Assembly (NCBI GenBank): GCA_025667525.1
Contig: CM046881.1
Location: 498,377,627 to 498,441,626, forward strand
Reading direction: 5' to 3'
Length of the DNA stretch: 64,000 nucleotides
Origin: Glebionis coronaria
Taxonomy: Eukaryota > Streptophyta > Magnoliopsida > Asterales > Asteraceae
Made by a program: the position numbers and the translations under genes. A model generated the notes under the pieces. That model had not been told where the DNA came from. It saw only the letters and a list, made by a program, of their open reading frames with translations, and did not search any database. Shown in pieces: positions 57,500-64,000 of this stretch (position 1 is the first letter of the stretch; every line of letters begins with the position of its first letter).

Positions 57500-58640
57500 C
57501 GGAAAGTGTTCAACACTTATATTTTCTAATTAAGCACTTAATCCGTTTGATTCAATTGATCTAAAGGCCAAAGTAGTGCAATTAAACCTATTCCGAATCA
57601 TCCCCAGGTAAAATCCCCAAATTAAGTAACCCTAATTAAGCAGTAATTTGATTCGAGTGATTTGCAATTAAAAAGAGTTAATTGAATTGATTTTCATGAA
57701 ATATTAAGCCGATTTAATACCTTTTTAGATGATCTTGATCTGAGAAAATGTTGATTGTTACGTGTTTGATTGATTTCGTGAGTTTGTGTGTGGAAAGATG
57801 TTAATGGTGGCAAAGAAGTTAAGGGAACAGTGAAAGAAGAGTGGGAACGGGGGGGGAGGTTTTGACTAGGTCAAATTTTCCATAAGTTAGACATGTTGTC
57901 AACTTTGCCCCCTCAATTCTTCTTTTTGCTTCATTCAATCATTTTGTTTTGGTTACCAAGTTTTGATACTTGTCACATTGATCCTATCTTATGTTAACTA
58001 TCTGAGCCTTAGTGATTAACTTAACTTAACACAAGCACAAAACTATCCACGACAAACTTATAAGCAACAACACTACAAATGCCAAAGCAATCCAACCATT
58101 AACCATTAAGCTTTGTGAGTTTCCTTGAAAACTTTTGAAGATCTTTTTGATGTGAAAGATGATGAAACATTTTTCTCCCCCTTAAACGATGACCCGTTTT
58201 CTATTTAAAGAGCTGTAGTCATTGTTTAACGAGGCACATGATGATGAAATACATTTCCCAATTGATATCTTGAAAAAATTTGATTCGTGGTGTCAATAAG
58301 ATTTCTCTTATTTTAACAAATTAATGCACTGAGACGTACACCAATTCGTGTTAGACCAAGTTATAAAGTAAACTTGATCCCTTTGCATGATTTGGCTTGT
58401 AAATCACGCCCGAGAAAATTAATTCCCGTTCTGAGCCAACGTTTTCCAAGGAAATACGTGACTTTAATATGAAAACCGGGTTGCAGTCAGAAATAACTAC
58501 AAGCCATAATGGGCATGTTTTAAAAAATGTACAACTTTTATACGGACTCTATTTATGGCACCGTGTCAATATTGATCGACATTTCTAAGGCCGTAAATAT
58601 TACCGTACTAAAAGACATGTCCGATTTAAAACGAAAAATA
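57500..58640 (-). other. Spacer between pol and the large ORF of element D
   Basis: No gene. The right part (58170-58640) is homologous to A's 22780-23230 and carries a PPT-like tract at 58174-58183. The left part (57500-58170) has no counterpart in A and includes a G run at about 57850. Confidence 0.6.
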
Positions 58641-58790
58641 TTTTTGGTTTTTCTTGATTTTATAATTTTTATGGTTTTTCTAGGTTTTATATTTTTTATG
58701 GTTTTTCTAGGTTTTATATTTTTTATGGTTTTTCTTGGTTTTATATTTTTTATGGTTTTTGTTGGTTTTATATTTTTGTATTTTCTTTTT
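58640..58790. repeat. 27-bp T-rich tandem repeat just after pol of element D
   Basis: Four to five copies of a unit of about 27 bp containing GGTTTTATATTTTTTATGG, ending about 70 bp past the pol stop. Element A has a shorter, worn version at about 23230-23320. Confidence 0.8.
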
Positions 58791-58857
58791 GTGTTTTATA
58801 TATTTACTATAATATACATGATCACAACCAAAGGATACTCTGAATAGTTTACCACGA

Positions 58858-61800
58858 CTATTCAGCTGATTCTTCTGCCAACTCTTTGAGAGTCGCTGGG
58901 GTGAATGATTTCATGCCAAGCTTGTCGATCAAAAACTCGATTCGTCCTCGATCTAAAGCTTTGGTGAACATATCCGCCAGCTGGTACTCAGTAGTGACAA
59001 AATACAGCTCGATCACTCCGTTCTCCACCTGCTCCTTAATGAAATGGTAGCGAATGTCTATGTGCTTGGCCCGGGAGTGTTGAACATAGTTGCAGCAAAG
59101 GGCAATGGCGCTCTTGTTGTCACAATACATCGGGATTTTGTTAAATCCAAGACCGTAGTCAGTTAATTGTGATCTCATCCAAAGGACTTGAGCACAACAA
59201 CCGGACATGGCGATGTATTCAGCCTCCGGGCTTGATATTGCAGCGCTTTTCTGCCTTTTTGAAGACCAACTGATCAATCTATCTCCTAGGAGTTGCACAG
59301 ATCCAGAAGTGCTACGCCTCGTATCTTGACATCCAGCATGATCGGCATCTGCGTATGATATTAAAGCAATCGAGGAATCTTTCGGATACCATAGACCACG
59401 ATGAAGTGTTCCTTTTAGATACCGAAAAATCCTTTTCACAACATGTAGGTGCTTTTCGGTAGGCCGAGCCTGATACCGGGCACACATGCATACAGCAAAT
59501 TGCAAATCAGGCCTGCTAGCAGTCAGATAGAGAAGGGTGCCGATCATTCCACGGTAAAGTTTCGGATCGACAATAATCCCATCCCTATCTTCATCTAACT
59601 TGGATTTCTCCACCATTGGAGTGTCTACGGGGTCACAGTTCTCAAAGTTATATTTCTTAAGAGATTCTAGAGCATATTTGGATTGATTAATAAAGATGCC
59701 TCTGGGATTCTGAGAAATCTGTAATCCTAAGAAAAATGAGATTTTTCCCATCATCGACATCTGAAAGCATGTGGACATTATCTTCTCAAATTGTTTAGAC
59801 AATTCTATGTTAGTGGCAGCAAAAATTATATCATCAACATAAATTTGTACCAGAAGCATGTCGTTGCCGTCCTTGAGAGTGAATAGAGTGGGGTCCACTT
59901 TGCCTTTGGAGAAGCCTTCCGACATGAGATATGTTGACAGGAGATCATACCACGCGCGTGGAGCTTGTTTCAACCCATAGAGAGCCTTCTTAAGCTTGTA
60001 CACATGGTTAGGAGACTCCGTACTAACGAACCCATCCGGTTGACTAACATAAACCTCTTCCCTTAGTTCACCGTTCAAAAATGCCGTCTTCACATCCATT
60101 TGATAGACGATCATGTTCATATGAGCAGCAAACGCAAGGAATAGTCTAATCGCCTCCAATCTAGCCACAGGAGCAAAAGATTCCTCAAAGTCTATACCCA
60201 AGGCTTGTTTATATCCTCTAGCGACCAATCTTGCTTTATTCTTCAATACCGCACCCATCTCATCAAGTTTAACCTTATAAACCCATAACAAAGTAAGGAT
60301 GTTAACCTTGTCAGGGCGAGGAACCAATTCCCATACTTCAAGTCGTTTGAATTCATTAAGTTCCTCCTGCATAGCTTCGATCCAAGATGATTGGGTCATA
60401 GCCTGCTGCCAATTTTTGGGTTCAACTTCAGAGAGAAATGCATCAAAGTAACAATAAAGTGCACTCTCTTGTAATTGATGGCGTGTAGAGACTGGTCGAT
60501 CTAGATCTCCAATAACATTCCTAATTGGGTGATCTTTTGTCCATTTAGTGCTATGTTTTTCAATCCTAGGTGGTCTGGAGTGAACAATAGAAGGAGCTTC
60601 TTCTGAGGTAGACGCGGCTGAAGGGTTTTCAGGGATCGCTACACCAAAGAAAGGAAGCTCTTGCAAGTGAGCATATTCCAAGTCGTGATCAGTAGAATCC
60701 TCTTCTACATCATTAGGCACAAGTAGGGGTGATGATTCAGGTGTAGTTTGAGAATCACTTGGTGAAGGTGCATCCGGTTCAATGTGAATTGTAGATGCAT
60801 TAGATAAAGGTTCATTAACTTGAGCAACCACTTCAGGTATTGGAGCAATTACTACAGGTGCTGGAACTTCATCAGTCGGGGGATCGAAGAATTCATCAAA
60901 CAACGGTTGAAACAGTTTATCCCACTCGGGCCTTGATGGTGGCAAAAATGATGTAGAAGTAGGATTGTTGGGAACTAATCCGGAACTTATAGCACCGGGT
61001 CCCATCTCATGAAGCGCGGGTTCAGAGCTGTGTTGCTCAGAAGCCATCGCTGTCAGCTCGTCGAAATCTGCGTCCATAGTTTCTACAATCTTGCCAAGAC
61101 GACGGTTATAGATTCGGTATGCTCTTTTGGACGGTGAGTAACCAATGAAAATACCTATGTCGGCTTTTGGTTGAATCTTACCCAAGTTCTCACTATTGAT
61201 GTTTGGATAACACAGAGCACCAAACACATGGAAAAATGAAACATCGGGTTTGCGGTCATGTAGAAGCTCATAAGGTGTTTTTCCATGGCGTTTCCGAATG
61301 ATAGAACGGTTTTGGGTGAAACATGCAGTAGAAATAGCCTCTGCCCACAAGAACAATGGAGCGTTCGCATAAATAAGCATGGTCCTAGCAGCTTCCATAA
61401 GTGTACGATTCCGTCTTTCAACGACACCGTTTTGTTGTGGAGTGCGTGCAGCGGATGTTTCATGTGATATACCAACTCCTTCATAATAATCACGAAGAGT
61501 CTGGTTGACGAACTCTGTACCATTGTCTGTACGAATACGGCGGACAGTGGTATTCAAACGTACCTGAATGAACTTCAGAAAAGTGATGATAGCCTTCGGT
61601 GCTTCATCCTTTGTACGTAGAAATCTAACCCATGTAAACCTTGAGAAATCATCCACAATGACGAGAATGAATTTCTTACCGCTCACACTTTCAGTTCTCA
61701 TCGGCCCACAAAGATCCATATGCAAAAGATGAAGTTTTTCTTGATTGGTGTCTTCAGCTTTGGGCTTGTAAGATTTCTTGGTGCTTTTCCCCCTTGAACA

Positions 61801-62325
61801 CGCGGAACATAAATGATCCTTGTGAAATTTAAGCTTTGGAAGACCACGAACTAATTCGTTTTTAGCCAGATGATTAATAGCATCAAAGTTAAGATGAGAT
61901 AATCTGCGATGCCATAACCATGACTTCGTCTTAGAAGCTTTAGAGAGAAGACATACTGGAGAAGCGGCCATCATGTCTTGTAAGGACAAGGTATATAGAT
62001 TTGCACCACGAGATCCCTTCAACAAATCTTTTCCTTCCAAGTTGCGGATGAAACAAGTGTGTTGTCGAAAAGCAACCTCAAGGTTGGAATCACAAAACTG
62101 TCCTACTGAGAATAAGTTGTGACCAAGACCTTCTACATAGTATACCCTAGAAATCGTCACGTTTCCAATCTGATATTCACCGTATCCCATAATCTTTGCT
62201 ATATGATCATTCCCGAATTTAACCGTACCAAGAAACTTGCTGACGAAATTTCGGAGCATCGAGCGATTTCCGGTCATATGTTTTGAACAACCGGAGTCCA
62301 AATACCACAGGATGATTTGGACCAC
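58858..62325 (-). CDS. Pol of element D: protease, integrase, RT, RNase H (1155 aa, intact)
   Basis: Uninterrupted copia pol. Protease DSGCS at residues 10-14. GAG-pre-integrase zinc site WHRRLSHL...CSAC at 138-176. Integrase catalytic D204 (HMDLCGP), D267 (RTDNGTEF) and E303 (VVERRN), spaced D-62-D-35-E as expected. An acidic Pro/Ser linker at about 430-590. RT from about 650 ([24 protein letters not shown]) with catalytic YVDD at 829-832. RNase H in the last 200 residues ([27 protein letters not shown]). No ATG precedes the protease: the frame opens at a TGA at 62335-62337 and is entered from gag, overlapping it in the -1 frame. All key residues are present, so the enzymes could be active. 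Confidence 0.92.
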   Translation of the reverse strand: MVQIILWYLDSGCSKHMTGNRSMLRNFVSKFLGTVKFGNDHIAKIMGYGEYQIGNVTISRVYYVEGLGHNLFSVGQFCDSNLEVAFRQHTCFIRNLEGKDLLKGSRGANLYTLSLQDMMAASPVCLLSKASKTKSWLWHRRLSHLNFDAINHLAKNELVRGLPKLKFHKDHLCSACSRGKSTKKSYKPKAEDTNQEKLHLLHMDLCGPMRTESVSGKKFILVIVDDFSRFTWVRFLRTKDEAPKAIITFLKFIQVRLNTTVRRIRTDNGTEFVNQTLRDYYEGVGISHETSAARTPQQNGVVERRNRTLMEAARTMLIYANAPLFLWAEAISTACFTQNRSIIRKRHGKTPYELLHDRKPDVSFFHVFGALCYPNINSENLGKIQPKADIGIFIGYSPSKRAYRIYNRRLGKIVETMDADFDELTAMASEQHSSEPALHEMGPGAISSGLVPNNPTSTSFLPPSRPEWDKLFQPLFDEFFDPPTDEVPAPVVIAPIPEVVAQVNEPLSNASTIHIEPDAPSPSDSQTTPESSPLLVPNDVEEDSTDHDLEYAHLQELPFFGVAIPENPSAASTSEEAPSIVHSRPPRIEKHSTKWTKDHPIRNVIGDLDRPVSTRHQLQESALYCYFDAFLSEVEPKNWQQAMTQSSWIEAMQEELNEFKRLEVWELVPRPDKVNILTLLWVYKVKLDEMGAVLKNKARLVARGYKQALGIDFEESFAPVARLEAIRLFLAFAAHMNMIVYQMDVKTAFLNGELREEVYVSQPDGFVSTESPNHVYKLKKALYGLKQAPRAWYDLLSTYLMSEGFSKGKVDPTLFTLKDGNDMLLVQIYVDDIIFAATNIELSKQFEKIMSTCFQMSMMGKISFFLGLQISQNPRGIFINQSKYALESLKKYNFENCDPVDTPMVEKSKLDEDRDGIIVDPKLYRGMIGTLLYLTASRPDLQFAVCMCARYQARPTEKHLHVVKRIFRYLKGTLHRGLWYPKDSSIALISYADADHAGCQDTRRSTSGSVQLLGDRLISWSSKRQKSAAISSPEAEYIAMSGCCAQVLWMRSQLTDYGLGFNKIPMYCDNKSAIALCCNYVQHSRAKHIDIRYHFIKEQVENGVIELYFVTTEYQLADMFTKALDRGRIEFLIDKLGMKSFTPATLKELAEESAE

Positions 62326-64000
62326 CTGAAAATATCACCACACAAAGACAATGTAGAGGTATCGGAATCTGAGTGTTCCTTGTTATTAGCAGGTACAGAT
62401 TTAATAATCTTAGATTTGCTAGCTCTAGGTTTCTTAGATTTCCTAGCCTTCTTCTTCTTAATTGGTGGTGTAGATTCTAATTGGCTCAAATCCTGAGGTA
62501 TTTCTACACTGATAGGCACTATAGTGGGAGCTGACCTAATTAAAGGGCGCTGTTTCCATACTTGAGTGCGAGTGTTCCTAACTAAAGGACGCTCAGACCT
62601 AACCTCAATGGATGCATTCCTAGTTAAAGGGCACATTTTACCATCTAGTGTAAAGGTCCTACCAGTGGGACGCCATTGCCAGCCAACTTGGGCACGAGTT
62701 CTACCCGTTGGCTTCCATTCAAGACCATTCTTAATAGCATTCATTTCATTAACGTGATCAATCAGACACAAATCATGACGCTGGGAAAACATACATTCAT
62801 TACAATTCCAACAATTTAAATCAGAATTCACGAATGGTTTAGGCTGCTGCACAGGCGTAGAGCTTTTAGTCTTAACATGATTCGTTTTATTTAAAACTGA
62901 ACTAGCATTCCTATTGTGGACTTCTACTTTCTTCTTTGTGGCACTACTAGTGGAGGGCTTGATCTTAGCTTTCTTGAGTGGCGATCCTTTAGCCTTAGTA
63001 GTCTCTTTTAATCCTGTAGAAGGCAAATTGGGAACATTAGCAGCAGATTTTAAAGGTGTCTTACTTGATTGTGCCAATGACGGTTTCGCTCCTGGAGTCT
63101 TATTAAATGGAGTGACAGCAATGGGCCTATTATTAAGTAGTGCAGAACCTGGTGTACCTATGTATTGCAAATAAGCCAAGCAATATTGAACTCGCTTAAC
63201 ATATTCATGAGCCGAATAATAGTCGCTACTTGAGGGATCTAAGGCATAAAGATTGTCTAAAATATCCCTAAGAAGATCGACATGCTTAATGGCATTCCTC
63301 ATATAATCATCATAGGTAAGCTGGTTTCTCTTATGAAGCGGATTCTTATAAAGCACTACTGATTTGGTTGTTGGAGCACTAGTGGACGGTGCAGAGTCGG
63401 TAGCTAAGTTATCAACAACTTCTTGTCGGGTGAGAAGAAGTGTCTCCTTTAACTCAGCCAAAACCATATTTTTGTCTATGAGCAGGATGTTCAAGTCAGA
63501 GATTTCTTCCCACTTTTGGTTCAGTTGTTCAACATAATATTGTTGTTGTGCCGCATTAAAAGCGAAGCGTTCTTCTAGTGAACCATAAAGAGCGGATAGT
63601 CCCTGCCTTGTCCGATCCATCTCCCCTAGAACAGTTGATAGTCTAATTTCTAAGACCTGGTTTTTAGACTCTGCGGCCTCTAGTTCCATTCTTAATGTTT
63701 CCTTTGATGATACCTCTCTCTTCAATCTCATGATTTCTTCCTCTAATGTCTTAACAATTGCAATCATCTTGTCACTATTCTCAACACCGTTTTCACAAAC
63801 ATTTGATATCAAAAGATTTTCATTTTGATTTTGTTGTTTTAATTCTAAAGATATACAATGTTATTCTAGTTGATTAAAGCGTTGTGAAAGTAAATTGTAA
63901 GAATCTTGTAGCTTTAAAAACTCAGCGTTAGATTCGTGACAAGAATGATTTTCTACCTCATTTACAGTATCAGCAACATTTACAGAAAGATTACAAACAT
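62274..64000 (-). pseudogene. Gag of element D, C-terminal part, N-terminus beyond window
   Basis: Frame open from the right edge except for one TAA at 63861-63863, then 517 codons to the stop at 62274. The visible part is the distal gag: a Leu/Glu-rich coiled coil (DKMIAIVKTLEEEIMRLK onward, about 63400-63800), Lys/Ser/Thr/Pro-rich linkers, a CWNCNECMF segment at about 62785-62825 and basic PTGR/PLTR repeats (about 62540-62720). It matches the tail of A's gag in order. Zinc knuckle and capsid lie outside. The final 52 nt overlap pol. The single stop may make this copy defective for gag. Confidence 0.85.

Larger units (their letters stand above)
50251..64000 (-). mobile_element. Element D: Ty1/copia retrotransposon with an extra 1322-aa ORF
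   Basis: Minus-strand order from the right edge: gag (partial), pol, a repeat-rich spacer, a large third ORF, a 3' non-coding region, PPT and a 332-bp 3' LTR. The 5' LTR, PBS and gag start lie beyond 64000. Pol and the third ORF are uninterrupted, making this the youngest-looking element in the window, and it sits inside element C's LTR. The family is shared with element A (similar pol, 3' region and PPT). Confidence 0.9.

Noticed and set aside
57080..57533. Plus-strand ORFs of 141-149 codons made of repeated FGTFAL or PYSEHL
   Set aside because: They are translations of the 18-bp satellite on the strand opposite to the element; any frame of such a repeat without a stop stays open.

Overview
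The window is a block of nested transposable elements from a flowering plant. The families present (Ty1/copia with a very large extra ORF, Ty3/gypsy Athila-, Tat- and Tekay-like elements, a plant LINE, a MULE and a Helitron) and the wording of the copia gag-pol proteins suggest the daisy family (Asteraceae). That placement comes from family resemblance, not a search. I see no host gene, rRNA, tRNA, CRISPR array or bacterial feature. Nearly every coding region lies on the minus strand.

Layout, left to right. Element F (1-7449, minus) is a Ty3/gypsy element cut by the left window edge: gag-protease (1-1383), an extra pre-gag ORF (1627-2342), a tRNA-iMet-type PBS and a 4.6-kb 5' LTR. F is inserted into the integrase of element E (7450-about 13557, minus), a Tat-type gypsy element with a second RNase H and many stops. 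Next come a decayed Mutator-like transposase (14040-17560, plus), a 417-bp non-autonomous Helitron (18317-18733) and unassigned DNA. A plant LINE (plus) starts at 19720 and is split by a complete 12.2-kb copia element A (20290-32449, minus; 310-bp LTRs, target duplication GGGAG). The LINE resumes with the rest of ORF1 and the start of the ORF2 endonuclease (32450-33814).

The LINE is then cut by gypsy element B (33815 onward, plus; one 2.6-kb LTR, PBS and leader). B is cut at 37350 by Athila-like element C (37350-50250, minus). C's 5' LTR is cut at 50251 by copia element D (50251-64000+, minus). The right half is therefore nested four deep: LINE, B, C, D. The remaining ends of B, C, D and the LINE should lie beyond the right edge.

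The most interesting object is in D. Between an intact 1155-aa pol and the 3' LTR sits a 1322-aa uninterrupted ORF (52841-56809) in the place where some copia elements carry an env-like gene. It has no visible signal peptide or membrane span. It shows an N-terminal domain, basic patches, a coiled coil, a D/E run and a conserved-looking C-terminal module. It is preceded by an 18-bp satellite that is itself open as (MFRIGQ)n and by a good splice-acceptor-like site. Related element A keeps the flanking non-coding DNA but lacks this ORF. Both copies share a 52-nt gag/pol overlap in the -1 frame, several internal polypurine tracts and a structured, duplicated 3' non-coding segment.
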